A stretch of DNA of 64,000 nt from Panagrolaimus kolymaensis. Lineage: Eukaryota > Nematoda > Chromadorea > Rhabditida > Panagrolaimidae. Shown here one piece after another: positions 46,643 to 59,872 of the stretch (its first letter is position 1; each line of letters begins with the position of its first letter). The notes under the pieces are model-generated. The model made no database searches. It saw nothing but the letters and a program-made list of their open reading frames with translations, and was not told the origin of the DNA. Where the stretch lies: NCBI GenBank assembly GCA_028622995.1, contig JAJQJQ010000038.1, positions 744,001 to 808,000 of the forward strand. Reading direction: 5' to 3'. The translations under genes and the position numbers were made by a program.

Positions 46643-48026
46643 TAGTCTCTAAAATTAACTTTGCAGTTATTTTTTTTTATCATTTGAATACTGCTTTAAT
46701 TTTTATGTTATTTTTTTAATGTTTTCAAAAGTTCATAGTATATGCAATTTTCTTTTTCACTCATATAAAAGCTCAATTAATTCTAATGCATCAAGAAAAA
46801 AGAAAAAGTAAAATAAAGGTTGTTGTTAAATTTTTTTTATTTTATTATTTTTTTCATTTTCAAGCAACCCAATGTTGCAAAAAAAAAGTTTTTAGTTTTG
46901 TCAAAAAAAAAATAATCATTATTCTTATCCGTAAAATTCAGGAATGGAGAAAGTTAAAAAAAAGTTTGAAAAATTTAGAAGAATGAAATTTTCTGCACAT
47001 GGTTTTAGAAATATCCTTAAACCTTTAAAAAAATAAGCGCATCTACTACAGACAAAAAAAGACAGCAAAAATAATAATACCAACAAATGAAAAAAGAAGA
47101 AAAGAGGAAGTAAGTAATAGAAAGAGGCAAAAGAAAAATTAATGAAAAAGATGACTCAAAAAATTAGAAAAAAAATTGTTAATTCAGAAAATGAAAAACA
47201 TCGCTGTTTTTTGAGTGACTCGATTCTTTAAAAAAAGGAAACAGAGGTAATCTCAAAAAACAACAAAAAAAATTGGGGGCTCGTTAAAAAGTAGAGAAAA
47301 AGAAAAAATGGCTTACATATTTAATCATCAAACCTCGAAGAAAGCTTTTAAGAGAGATGTTTAATTACATACTTGCATGCATAAGCCAAAGAAAGATGAT
47401 GAAAGCGCAATTAAGTTTTGGACGGATAAGGCACACACCTGTCTCTTTGATGAAAGTTTTTTTTGTTGCATGAATTTAGAAAAAAAAAATAAGAAAGAAA
47501 AAAGTATAAAATGTATAAAAGTGTCATCCACAACAGCGCGCAAAAAAAGGATATTCTTAAATTTTATGTTTGTAAAAAAGAAAAAATGAAATGAAAAACT
47601 TTTTATAAAAAGACTTGACAAAATGATAATAAAAAAAGTAATTTTAAACCCGAAATAAGACGACGACGAACGACAATGATGAAAATAAAAATAAAAAGCG
47701 AAACGAAAAAATAGAAAGAAAGAAAACCTCTCAAATTAAACAAAGTAAAAAAATTACATATGAGGTTATAGTTGTTGAAATTTTTTTTAATATCTAAGAA
47801 AAAAGAAAGAAGACTGTTTTTGCATTAAAAAAGAAAAGAAAATTAGATGACTAGAATATATTTTTTATGCGCTAAAAATTTTTTTTTTACAGCACAAATT
47901 ATTTTATTTATTTTTATTCTTATTCCTTTTTTTGCATTGAAATTTTTTTATGTAAAGAAGATGAAATTGAATGAATAAAAATAAAATGGATGAAATGAAT
48001 TTTTTTTTTAGTTGGTTGGTTGGTAT
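46643..48026. other. Convergent intergenic gap
   Basis: 3' flanks of two genes. It is extremely A-rich on the + strand from about 46785 to 47850, including lysine-coding shadow frames. No gene is supported. Confidence 0.4.
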
Positions 48027-49396
48027 TTAATCAAGCAAAACCCAAGATGGTTTTTGTTGTAAATGATTTGAAACATGATTGACGGGTAAATTAGGGATTG
48101 CAGGTTGGGGTGCAACTGTTTGATGTATTTGATGATGGCGTTTTGTACTAAAAAAAATATATATATTAGAAATTAGCATTTTTTAATCGTTGTAGCAAAC
48201 TAACATTAATAAATTCCAATCAAATACATAATCATATGAATAATTTTGTAAATGAAATAATTGTCTGAATAATTGCCTTAATCGATTATAATCAGGCACT
48301 TCTTCAAATTGTAAATTTTTACAATAATTTAAATATTCAGCAAATGCTTCTGAAAAAAAAAATTGTGTTAAAACGATTTTCAAGGTAGAATTTTCAAACC
48401 TGGATAACCATGGCATAATTCATTTACAGGGGTAGCCATTTTTTTCTCTGAGATCTTATCATATTTTTGTCGCTTTGTTGCCGCTTTTAAACCTTGCCAA
48501 GGCAATTGTCCGCGATTAAAATACATCAAAACATACCCGAGTGCTTCAACATCATCCCGTCGACTTTGTTCTAAAAAAATACACATAATTTTTTGATTAA
48601 AATTTTCTTTCCAATTTAAATTAAGGTTTATAGTTTTTTTTCGTCTAGTTTTATTATATCTCATTTTCTTACCAATTCCCAAATGAGTATTTATAGATGC
48701 ATATCTTGCAGTACCCGTAAGATTTTTATGATCTCGGAATGGAATGTGTGCATGAGTTTTATGATCACGATATTTTTTTGCGAGACCAAAATCAATTATC
48801 TAAAACTCAACCAATAAATATATATATATATTTTTTTTGAAAATCTTACATATACTAAATTTCCTCGCTTCCCTAAACCCATAAGAAAATTATCTGGTTT
48901 AATATCGCGATGAATAAAATCTCTGCTATGAATATATTCAATTCGAGTCAACTAAAAAAAGGATATTTAAAAAATTAATGATTGGGAATAAAAAAACCCA
49001 ACCATTTGATCAGCCAATAATAATACAGTTTTTAATGTAAATTTTCTTGAACAAAAATTGAATAAATCTTCCAATGATGGACCTAATAATTCCATAACCA
49101 TTACATTATATTCTCCTTCGTAACCACACCATTTAACCTAGAAAAAAGCAGTTTTAGATATTCGTTCGTTTGAGTACGAAAAAGTTTTTTTAAACCTGTG
49201 GAATTCCAACTTGTCCATTCATCATTTTATATAATTTTGCTTCAATATGTAATTGAGGATGTTTAGTTTTATTACATTCTAATTTTATTGCCACTTCTTC
49301 CCGAGTAATAACATTTTCTCCAAGATATATATCACCAAATGAGCCGCTACCGATTTTACGTCCCAACCTAAATCGTCCGCCTACTCTCAGCTCCAT
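48027..49396 (-). CDS. kin-20: Casein kinase 1 delta/epsilon type
   Basis: Ser/Thr kinase of the CK1 family (Drosophila Doubletime, C. elegans KIN-20), involved in developmental timing. Seven exons: 49396-49196, 49137-49003, 48951-48850, 48799-48673, 48570-48400, 48349-48205 and 48147-48027. They give 333 aa. [20 protein letters not shown] and [17 protein letters not shown] at the start, [19 protein letters not shown] and [10 protein letters not shown] near the end point to delta/epsilon rather than alpha. Active-site features: VAIKLE lysine, [16 protein letters not shown], and the CK1-specific SIN in place of APE. The C-terminal tail is only about 45 residues ([13 protein letters not shown]), shorter than in vertebrate CK1 delta, so the autoinhibitory phosphorylation region is probably reduced. 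Just before the ATG, TTATAG|TAA looks like a splice or trans-splice acceptor, so a 5' UTR exon may lie in the desert upstream. Confidence 0.92.
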
Positions 49397-52300
49397 TTAC
49401 TATAACAAAAAAATGATTGGTAAATTAATTTATAAAATAATTTTTTTGTTTAAATTATTAAATATTACTTTTAAACATACACGTTTAAAAAAAGCGAAGT
49501 GTGAAAAAAAGTTACACGCGTAAGAAGAAAAAAAAGGAGAAAAGAACAAGGATGGAATGGAATAGAAAGACACAGTGATAAGTACCCTTTTAAATAATTA
49601 AAATAGAATGGATGGATACCAACCAACCAAACAATGTGAGATAAAGAAAAAATTCAGGAAAAAAAGTTTGAATTTTTTTGACAATAAATAAAAAAAGAAA
49701 AAGCATAAATAAAAAATAAATGAAAGTGAAAATATAAATGATTCGGTATAAAAAGTACCTTAATGCGCATTTTTGACAACCATAATGCAAAAATGCCTCT
49801 GTGCACAAACCTTTCAATGTTATGTTACTTTTTTTTATCTATCTCATCGTTTTTTTGTATATTCATTCACAGACGACATAACTAATACTACCAACCATCG
49901 CACCCCAGAGCTTTTTTTTTGTTGTACTATTTTTTTTTCTTCATCGTTCGCATAAAAAAAAATGAGTCTCACTCAGCAGCGAACGAAAAAAAAATTGTCT
50001 ATGTCTATTTAAAAAAAACTTGCATGTTACGCTTTTGTGGCTGTCGATAATGTTTGATGACAAAGAAGAAGAAGATGACTTTAGGCGATCATCAAGCTCC
50101 GCGCGCAAAATTCTATTTTACTTTTTTTTCCAGACAGATTTTTCATCCATTCATTATTCAGTCACATCTTTTCTTCTTTTTTTTATTGCTGCTTGCTGTT
50201 GACCGATTCGATTCATTATTCGGTTTTTTTCTCTTTCTCAAATATCTATCTATCCACATTCGCCCCTCGCACCCCACAAAAAAATATTCTTTTTCTCTCC
50301 TTCATCACCATTCACATCCAATCAAAAAACGACGAACAAACAACGAAATTTTTTTTTCTTCATTTCTCCGGTTTTTTGGTTTTCTTTCCATTCGTTTCAT
50401 AGAGCGCAAACAAGCAAGTAGTAGTAGCAGTAGTACGCCTCTTAAAATGGTGGTGATGGTTGTGTTGCCGCCACACACATACACCAAGACGAAAAATAAA
50501 AATGCGCAGACTAACAACGTTCACAGCTGCTTAGAAAATGGAAAAGTTAGAGAACACAATGAATAGTTTGAAGAAAAAGAAAAAAAGACGCACAAAGAAA
50601 ATGAAAAAGAAATTTTGAAGGAAAAAAGAGAGAAAAAAATGCATACATACAAACGCAAAGTATTGAATTGTTGTCTTTGCTATCGCAGAGTCGTCCTCGT
50701 CTTTGTGTCGCTTTTAGTTCCATTTTTCCCCTTCTTTTTTCTTTCCTTTTCGTCGCCGTTCATTCGGGTGCATTTATTTTGAACATTGAAATGCTGCTTT
50801 GCGGACCCACCATTCACCACCAACCATATCGCAAAAAGCGCTTATTTTCGAACACAGACGACAGACGACAGGCTTTTGAGAAAAAAAGGGGTATTCATCT
50901 TTTTTTAAATTGTTTGTCCGCTTCGCTTTTTTTTTATACTACAGCCAGTCAGTCAATAATAAGTTTTCTCCTTCGTTTTTAACTATTTTCTCTTTTTTCA
51001 TTTTCGATAGATTGGCGTTGCTGTTTGACTGTTGTCTCGGAACGTGGCTTTGTGCTGATGAAGGCGACGAACACAATTTTACCAAACAAAAAAGAAAAGA
51101 AAAAGAACGGACCTTTGATCAATGTCGTCGTCGATGTCGCGTCAAACTACTAAACTCGTTTTTTTCCTATCTTTTTCTTTAAAATTCACATTTTCCTTTA
51201 ACTTTCTTTAAATATATCCTATTTTATAAATGATTTGAAACCTGCTATAAAACTAACAAAACTAAACAAGGATGAAAAAATAAAAAAGCTGTCTTTTTTC
51301 TCTTCAGCCATCCTTAACCGTTAACAGTTTGTTTCACTTTTCTTTTTTTCTATCTTTTTTCCTATCAAATTTAATCAATGTTTTAAGCCCTCCAATAAAT
51401 GACAAGGAAAAATTTAAAAAAAAGTTTAGGGAGAAAAGTTGTAAAGTTGTAGTTTTAAATTAAAACCTCTGGGAAAATGCTGAGAAAAAAAAAATCGTAC
51501 GAGATAAAAAAAGAGGAAGAAATGTAGTGAAAATAAATTGTGGCATGAAAAAGAAAAAAAGATGGAAATAAAAACTTTTGGTTAAAAAAAATTTTAAGAA
51601 AATAAACGAAGGGGAACGCAAAAAGTATACATACATAAATATAATGAACAGCGCCATCCTTTTTTTCTTCTCAAAATCAAGTAAAAAAATAAAGACACTC
51701 AATAGCTTATTTTTTCGTTTTTTAGGAAAACATAAAATAAGAGAAAACTGTCTAATGAAATTTAAGCAAAAAAATGCATTCGAGTTCGTCTATCTTTTTT
51801 TTCACAAATTTTTTTCTAGACGCGCTAAACGCTTGCTTTTATTGATTGAAAATAAACCAAAAAAAAATTTAAAAAGTGAAAGTAAAAGTGTAAAAAGAAA
51901 AGATATATTAAAAAGAGAAAGTTGACCTAAATGAACACGAGTGTGGTGGTGGTGTGGGAATAAAAGTGAAAAAAAATCGCAACATCATCAAATTTTTATA
52001 TTTAAAAATTTTACAAATGAAAATGAAAGGGAAAAAAGATCCAAGAGAGAGAAAAAAAGAAAATAAAAGATTATCATCCACAATTTTTAATGGAAGATGA
52101 AGAAAAGAGAAATCACTAGACAACAATCAAAAAAAATAAAATGACAAACCCTTAAAAGTGTGTGCATGGATAAAATAAAAGAAGAAGAAATAGAAAAAAG
52201 AACGGATTTAAAATTAGAAGACGACGAAGGAGAAGAAGAAAAAAAGAGAGAAAACGAAAAAAGGAGCATAAAATTTTATTTAATCAATGAAAAAAGGAAG

Positions 52301-55300
52301 AAAGAAAGAATCATTAAACTAATTTTTTTCGTCTTTTAACTGATAATCAAACAAAAAGACTCAAAACTTATCAAAAAATTACTCTTTGGTTTTAAGGTTT
52401 TTGCTCGCAATTCTTTAACGTCATCAACATCCACCAACCTCAAAAGTAACTATGATAGAAATGAATGTGGTGTGAAAAAAAAAGTAATCGACAACGACAA
52501 GCCCTACGGGTGAATGAAATAGAATAAATAATCGGTATTAGTAAGTGCAACAATTTAGTCTCACGCTAATAAAAAAAATTTTTTTTTATGTCTATGCTAT
52601 ATGCAGTCGTGCGTGTCGTCTACTACTACACCCCACCAGCAACAATGTATTGCAACAACCAGCACGTGGTGAATTAAAAAAACAAGATTTTCAAGTTTAC
52701 GTGAAAAAATGAAAAAAAAAGAAGAAATCGAAAATCAACTAACGGTATCCAATTATTTTAACATTAATATTTTTTCCACTATAAAACATAGTAAAAAAAT
52801 TAAAAACCAAAGTATCGAATATTAAAAGAAAAAAAAGAAGAAGGGTTTTTAAGGCCATTGACAAAGCAAGTGTCAAAGGAAAAAATTCAAAGTACAAAAA
52901 TTGATAGGAAAAAAATATTAATATCAAAAAAAATTTCAAGGTTATTAATGGCAGAAAAAGAATAAGATGAGAAACTCATAAAGAAAAGAAAAAATGATCT
53001 TGAACAAAGTTTTTAGTTTTTTTATTCTTTCTCACATTTTCATCTAAGCCTTCATTCATTTTTTCATTGTGTGTTTGTTGTTGCTAGGCTTGATTTGTGG
53101 CTATACTCAACAAAAAAAAGAAGGTGAGGTGATGAAGAAAAAAAGCAGTTTCATCGACACAAGCAAATTATTTTTTCTTTCTTCTTCGAAAAACTGCTTT
53201 ATCGTCGTCGTTGTCGTCGTCAAATCAAGACCGGCCGCATTTTTTTTCTAACGAAGAGAAGAAGAAAAAAAATCGTTTTTTTCTCTTGATCACTTTTGCT
53301 ACTATTACCTACTATGTATTTTCTTAAATTCATGTATGTCGCCTTCATCGTCATCGACATCTCCACTAACAAATAAACCATCAAAGAAATAAAGAAAAAA
53401 AGCTAGAAAAAAAAGCATGCAAGCAAGCGACAGCAAGCAAGCTTGATGACGAAGACGATGGTCAGACAAAAATTTTCTTGCAATAACTAGTCATCGAATT
53501 CAAAGAATAAAAAAAAAATTGGAATATATGGTAAATTCATAACGATGTAAAAGAAATAAATAGTTTAGAAAATGAATCAATGAATGAAATGAATAATGAA
53601 AATTAGACAGACGCAAACAACCCAATACCAGCCCCACCAACGACGACGAAGGCGATGAATGGGTATGGCTACTACAACATTGTTGGCTGAATATTGAGTT
53701 TTTCTTTAACAACAACGACGACGAAAATAATGAAAACGACGAACATATTCGTCTATGCGCGACGAAAATGACGACGACAACGACACAACGAAAATATATA
53801 TAGATTTTGTATTAAATATATAAATATATTTATATAAGTGCAATTCGACCTCGTGTCTTTCTCCCTACCAACACTATTGCTGTTGCTGCTGCATATATGT
53901 CATTCGAATGGAATGGTCAGTTGGTTGGTCGCTGGCTGGCTGACTCTGACGTTGTCGTCGTGTGGTCTTTTTTTCTTCTTTTCTTTTTCATTTTTTGTCT
54001 GCAAAATTTTTTCGACCGGTCGATAAACGGCGACGACGGCAACCAACATAGACACAACAGCCTGAATATAGGCAAAAAAGCAACCCAGCTGGTTCTTCTT
54101 TTTCGATGGGGAAAAAGAACGAATGAATAAAAGGATAAAAGAAAGAAAGAATATCGACCCTTTTTTGCAAGCAAGCGAAGAGGACATTATGCACTCAAAA
54201 GCTACAACCACAAAAAATTTTATGTGGTCATTTTATGTTTTCTTCGTCTTTTCAATCTATTCCAGACAACAGCAACCATGTAGCCAGAGGCAGTCACATC
54301 AGCAGCAATAGCAGTAATGGCTATATTTGTACATATTTGAAACACATTTTCTGCAAATCCATATTAGGGATTTTTTATTTATTTTATTGATGTCTTTTTT
54401 TTATGAGAAAAATCAAAGTCTTTGAAAAGAATGTCTAATAAAAAAGAAAGATGCAAATATTTGGAAAATCTGATTTTTTTCTTTCTCCTTTTTATTCTCT
54501 GGAAGTATTCCATTTTTTCTTCTCAAAAATTTCATTTCTCACTTTCGAAGAAAACATGCAATAAACTTTTTCTTAAATTCAAGTGTTTTTTTTTTGAATC
54601 GGTACATCAAGATCATAAATCAAAAACTCGTAAACAAAATTTGAACTTTTTAAAATAAAAATAAACACATAAAATTATAATTTCATTTAACACTTTCACT
54701 TTGAGGAGGTCTATTTTGTGTCTTCCAAGAGGAAGTTTTAAAAAACTTGATGCTGATGCCAAGGTTCTATTTTTTTAAAGGAAGTGTTCATTCGAAATTA
54801 GAAACACAAACACTTGTTTTCTAAACTTTTTTTATTGTTGTAAACAATCTATCTTTAAGTGCTTATTGTTCTTCCTGAATTTTTCTGTTGATGTCATGGG
54901 ACAACAACAACAAGTTTGATGACAATAATAATATACAATCGACACAAAATTGCCACAAGATATTTTTGACAAAATAAAAAAAAATAATGTGAGAAAATAT
55001 TTAACAAAAAACTTGACTAGTTTTTTTAAATTAAGAAATGAAAGTACCTTCAACAACAACAAAAAAACACTGAAGAATATAAATACGGAAGAAAAATACT
55101 ATGTCTTTTCAATCAAAAGAATCATCAAAAAAAGAGAGTGAAGAAGAAGAATCGAATCATCATCCCTCACGGAATGATTTTTTTTTATTTGAGGAAGACT
55201 TCGATGTTAATGGCAGTTAATGGATATGAATGACCAACGGGCCAGAAGAAGACTAAAAAGATTCTTTTTTTTTTGTCAAATCAGAGATATATGAAAGTAG

Positions 55301-55643
55301 TTAGTTGTTGTAGTAGCAGAAGTAATAAATAGAGGAGCTCATCTCATTACGCTAGAACCTGCTTCTGCTGCGTTCCTTTTAGTTGTCATTTGCTGAAGAA
55401 GAAGATGCGCAGCATTCATGTTCCATGACGCCGGAAAATTAAAAGGAGAAAACTTGTTTGATTTGTGACTGTAATTAGGCTTTCTTTTTGACCAACATAT
55501 TTGTTTTAGAATTATTTTTTTGAGTTAAAAGCCTAACAACATATCTTTTTTATTCGCGTGTAACTTTGAAGTTGATTTTTTATGTCTTCAAAAAGTCATT
55601 GAAAGGTTGATGAGTTGTTATTATTTTTAGGATTAATAAAAAA
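49397..55643. other. 6.2-kb gene desert
   Basis: No gene is supported between KIN-20 (-) and the secreted protein gene (+). 49.8-51.4 kb is pyrimidine-rich on the + strand. 51.4-53.0 kb is purine-rich (GAAAGAAAA-like). 53.2-54.1 kb carries several GAC/GTC clusters. Open frames up to 170 codons are low-complexity Phe, Ser, Lys and His and have no splice pattern. It could hold long 5' UTR introns or enhancers of KIN-20. Confidence 0.5.
53201..53221. repeat. GTC triplet cluster
   Basis: An imperfect (GTC)n run within the gene desert. More GAC runs follow at about 53640, 53711, 53760-53790 and 54029. Confidence 0.7.
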
Positions 55644-57378
55644 ATGAAAAAGTTACATATTTTATTCTTCTTATTGCCAATAATTATAAATTTTGTTTTC
55701 GTAAAAAGTCAGAATGTAAGTTCATACTTTTTTTTACAAAGCGAAGTGAGGATTTTTAGGAATCGAGACCGTGTGGCCTTCCAGATAACATCGATAAATT
55801 ATCTGATTTTGCTCAAGCTGAATTAAAAGCAGTTTGGTAAGTGACGAATTCCTCAGGCTATTATAAAATTTTATCTAATTTTTTTTATTAAATATTTAGG
55901 AAAAATTATGTCCCAGAAAACACTTGTGAGAAAGAGCTTCTCCTTACAGATGATATTCTGGCAGTTCTTGATGCATTTGATAAAGAAATCACCCAAGCAG
56001 CGTCATCAAGTTCCACAAGATCTACAGCGTCTGAAACTCCATCAACAGCAACCATAACTGAAACAATATTTAGCGCCACTGCTTCGAGTACTCTGCCACA
56101 TACTCTTTCCTTTCCTTCAGGCACTCCTGGATCTATTACATCTACCGATGCCATTAAAGATGATGTAAGTATTGTAACTCAAAAAACAAAACAACAACCA
56201 AAACCAAATGACTATTTTTACTTTTTAGACTTTTAATTCATTTATACCTACGCCAGAAATTCCAATCAACGATAATTCTCAAAAAGATTACGATTATTTT
56301 GGTAAGCCTTAATTTTTTAGATGTTTTGTTTTTAATAATCCTTATTACCTTCTTTTAATTTCTCCTTTCGTTTGCAGATAATAAACCAACAAAACTACAA
56401 CGAACTATAACAAAATCAAACACTAGAGAATATCAAAGTAGCAGTAGCAGCAGCAAAGAGAGGAAAAATAAAATTCCATTGTATGAAATGGAAAATGTTT
56501 TGCCTTTTCTTGAAGGGGCCAATAAACGAACGATTTTAGCATTTCATAATTTAGTTAATGATCCTGATATTCCATCAGAAGGTAGACGACAAGAAATGGT
56601 AGGTGGTCAATATTTAAACAGAGAAAAAACTAAACATTTTTATTGATAAAAAACGCGAAAACTTTTTTTCATTTTTAAATAATAAAATAACAAATTTAAA
56701 AAAAATTATCAGCGTCAAATAAAAATAAATTATAGTAAGGGAGAATTAGCAAAAGATGTAACACAAAAAAGTGAGAGAAAATAGTAAAATTATTGGCACT
56801 TTTATAGGTTATTTTGTTTGTTTGTTGTCGTCAACATTGGTCATTAGAATTGCAGACCAAATAAACAATAAGCAAATACAAAATTTAAATGAAGATTTAA
56901 GCTAAAATGATGTATATTATTAAGCATAGCTTAAAATGCCGCATTTAGAAATGATTATTTGAAGCAGAAGCCTTTTTAATCAAAAACACTTTCATTATAA
57001 GTTGAGGGTTCTTTAAATTTTGCTAATTTTTTTAATTCCATTTTTTTTATCCCTTTTGAATTTAATTTTTAGTTTTTAATTAGCTAAAAATTTTTCCATT
57101 TTAAGATTCATTTATTAGCTGTTTCATATCTCGATGAGGATCAACTTCGACGCTTTAATGCTTGGTCAACAAATCGAAGAAAGCGTCTACGAGCTAGAGA
57201 ACAGCAATTATCTCATCGTGCAAGGGATGCATTGGAAGAATTAATAGATATTGATGAAGAAAACCGTGAAAAAGTTGTTTATCGACTACCTCGAACAATT
57301 CGAAAAGAACTTAAAAAATTTGCAATTCGTCAACGAGAAGCTCTCGCACTTGCTGCTGCTCGTCGTCGACGAATTTAA
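55644..57378 (+). CDS. Secreted protein, possibly SXP/RAL-2-like
   Basis: Exons 55644-55715, 55760-55836, 55900-56164, 56229-56301, 56378-56598 and 57106-57378 splice in frame to 326 aa. It has a clear signal peptide (KLHILFFLLPIIINFVFVKS). Residues ~25-60 carry two Cys (RPCGLP, NTCEKE) around AQAELKAVWKNYV. A Ser/Thr-rich stretch of about 55 residues follows (probable O-glycosylation), then a helical block LPFLEGANKRTILAFHNLV and YLDEDQLRRFNAW. A very basic Arg-rich C-terminus ends AAARRRRI. The PFLxGA and helical pattern recall the nematode SXP/RAL-2 (DUF148) domain, but the similarity is modest. The 507-bp last intron contains no exon that I could see. The basic C-terminus after a secreted module is unusual. 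Confidence 0.6.
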
Positions 57379-57982
57379 AATCATCAATGACCTCAAACAT
57401 AAGTGATTTTTTATATATATATTTTTGTAATAAAGTTGCAAAGTTTTTTATTTTCTAAAACAATCTCTCAAAAATTTATTAATTTGTTTTTATATAAAAT
57501 TCACTTCAAATATATTTTATTTTATAAAAAGAATGTATTAAATTTTTTTTATCTCTCTTAATAATCCATTTAATGATTTAATGATTGTTGTTGCTACAGT
57601 TATATTACTATTTTCAAGAAGAAAAAAAAAGAAGGCAAAAACTTATATAAAAAAAACAATGTAAAAAAAAGATGGAAGAATAAAAAAGACGATGACAATT
57701 TAAAAAAAGATTGGCAGCAGTAAAAATGTATTTAGTAGGAAGCAAATGATTTAAATTTGCTTATTAAAAATATAAAAAGAAAAAACAATAAAAGGCGGCA
57801 AAAGAGTTACAAAAAATTTTAGATGTCGATGGAAAAGAATCTGAAAATAGCGAAGAAAAAAAAACACAAATAATTTTTGGCGACGAGAAATGCAACATTT
57901 TTTTAATAAACTTTTTTTATTTATTTATTTTGATTTTCCGCGAGCATGGAATTCGACAAAACTTCTTTTTTTATTTATTTAT
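57379..57982. other. Convergent intergenic gap
   Basis: 3' flanks of the secreted gene (+) and DIM-1 (-). AT-rich, with polyadenylation-like AATAAA at about 57428. No gene. Confidence 0.45.
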
Positions 57983-58020
57983 TTATTCGCTTCCATCATC
58001 TGCACCATCATCATTTGGAC
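57983..58020 (-). other. Alternative last exon B of DIM-1
   Basis: Follows TTTTTTAG acceptor; codes [12 protein letters not shown] and stop. It is in the phase required after the donor at 58512. It and exon A (58350-58378) would be mutually exclusive. Confidence 0.6.
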
Positions 58021-59872
58021 CTAAAAAATGATTGAAGGTAAAATTTTATTCTAATAAAAATTAATAAAGCAAATGATCACCGAAGAAAACGAAAAACATA
58101 AAGTAACGTAAAAGGGCTCTTGCGAGACAAGCGCGACACTTTTACAAATATATTTATTTTGTAAAAAAAAACATAGAATGGCACAGGTAATTAATTTTTA
58201 AATTTTGAAAGTTGAAAGAAAATATTATTATAAGTGGACAGCCACATTTGGAACATATTTTGTTAATATCACAAAAAATAAACAAAGACATTTAAAACGG
58301 GACACCGACGACGATAGATTTTTTTCATTCATAGCATAATTCAATCATTTTAAGATTTAACAGGCTCATCATCATCTTCTAGAAAAAATGGTTAGTATTT
58401 TAAATAAAAGCATATTTGAAAATAATTGGAAACGAAACATGAAAATATCGATAGATTAACACAGATACATTAGCTGGGAAACATAAAATAATAATTGAAT
58501 TTTAAACTATACCTTCAATGTTGAGCGTTAGTTCAACATTAGCTTCACCAGCGTTGTTCTTAATATTGCATGTGTATGTACCAGAATCTTTGGCTTTGTA
58601 GTTCTAAAAATAAAAATAGCAAATTAAAATTTTTTTCGGTTTTTAAATGGTCGGTCAAACCTTCAATTCGAGTTGAGCAGTGTAAGTGCTGCTTCCACCA
58701 TCGGTATTAAGGGTAAACTTGATGCGGCTGGATTCCTTGATCTTTTTATTTTTTGGATTAAGCCATGTAACTTCTGGATTATCTTCAGCTTGGAACCCAA
58801 TGTCAAAGAAGATTGCAGGATCACCCGATTGAGAAGTTTTTTGCAAAATTTGTGGCTTTCTTGTGAATGTTGGGGCACCTTGAGGAACTTCAAATTTAAC
58901 TGAGAATGTTGCAGTTAATTTTCCTGATTCATTTTTAGCGGTACAAACAAATTGTCCGGCATCCTTTTCTTTTTTGGGTTCCAAAATTTCAAGAGCTGAA
59001 TAATATTCATTGTTTCCAACTTCTTTGAGAACTTTCTTAATTCGATCGGATTCAGCAATAATTTCATCACCTTTTTGCCAAACGAAAGTTGGTTTCAAAA
59101 TGGATTTAGCTTTAAATTCCATAATCATCACTCGGCCATCATCCCGAGAAGAAATTTGTGGTTTTTCAATAAAGGTTGGTGAACTGAATCCAGTTAATTT
59201 CAAGTTAAAGTTTGCATTACCTTTACCATATGGATTTACGATGGCACAACGGTATGCTCCTGCATCGCTATCTGCGAGTTCCTATAAAAAAATGTTTAAA
59301 AATATTTTTGTTGTTGTTTTATTTTTAGAAATATATTTTAGGCCAACTAATTATAAGTGGAGGAGGAAGCAAGAATTAAAATGTGTGGGGATAAAAAAAT
59401 AAAAAGTGAACAGCTGTTTCAAGTTTAATGTCTCTATCACTAAATTGTTGTTCACTTGCTTAACTTAATTTGATTTGACGATGACCGCTGGTTGTTGTTG
59501 GACAGACAAAAAAAAATTTGATGAGAAGGAAGGGAGGATAGCCGTTTATTAGCAAAGAAATGGAACTTACTTTAATTTGAAGAACTGCAGAAAAATTATC
59601 ACCTCCTTTATTGTCAAGACGGAAATTGAAGCGTCCACCTTGAGAAAGTTGGGTCTAAAAAACATTTTTAACGTTTTTTGCAAAAATAATAAATTAAAAC
59701 ACAATTTTTTTCTGATTTTTTAAATGGTTTTGCAACTACTTACCGTATCGTAAAACCACTTGATATCAGGTTGTGGTTGAGCTTCTAAGAAGCACTCAAG
59801 TTCTAAAGATCCATCATCATTTTGTCGAGCGACGGGTTGTTGGGGAAAATGGGGAGCTTTACCGTCTGGCAT
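57983..59872 (-). CDS. dim-1: DIM-1-type muscle immunoglobulin protein
   Basis: Cytosolic muscle attachment protein of three I-set Ig domains, like the short form of C. elegans DIM-1. Exons: 59872-59744, 59654-59571, 59281-58661 and 58603-58513. These are followed by one of two last exons: 58378-58350 (tail EDDDEPVKS, 317 aa) or 58020-57983 (tail [12 protein letters not shown], 320 aa). The Ig domains show the Cys, Trp and D-x-G-x-Y-x-C pattern: LECFLEA ... IKWFY ... [17 protein letters not shown] ... [11 protein letters not shown]; and a third with VTWLN and [10 protein letters not shown]. The middle Ig lacks the first Cys (MIMEFKAKS). There is no signal peptide, as expected for DIM-1. The start MPDGKAPHF lies just upstream of the first Ig. 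Confidence 0.88.
58350..58378 (-). other. Alternative last exon A of DIM-1
   Basis: Follows TTTTTTCTAG acceptor; codes EDDDEPVKS and stop in the phase set by the donor at 58512. Both tails are acidic. Confidence 0.6.

Noticed and set aside
50054..50566. 170-codon open frame on the + strand
   Set aside because: Composed of Phe, Ser, Lys and His runs from low-complexity DNA; no domain, no splice pattern, and several overlapping frames of similar length on both strands.
58673..59402. Plus-strand frames across the DIM-1 gene
   Set aside because: Antisense shadows of the Ig exons, with no coding pattern of their own.
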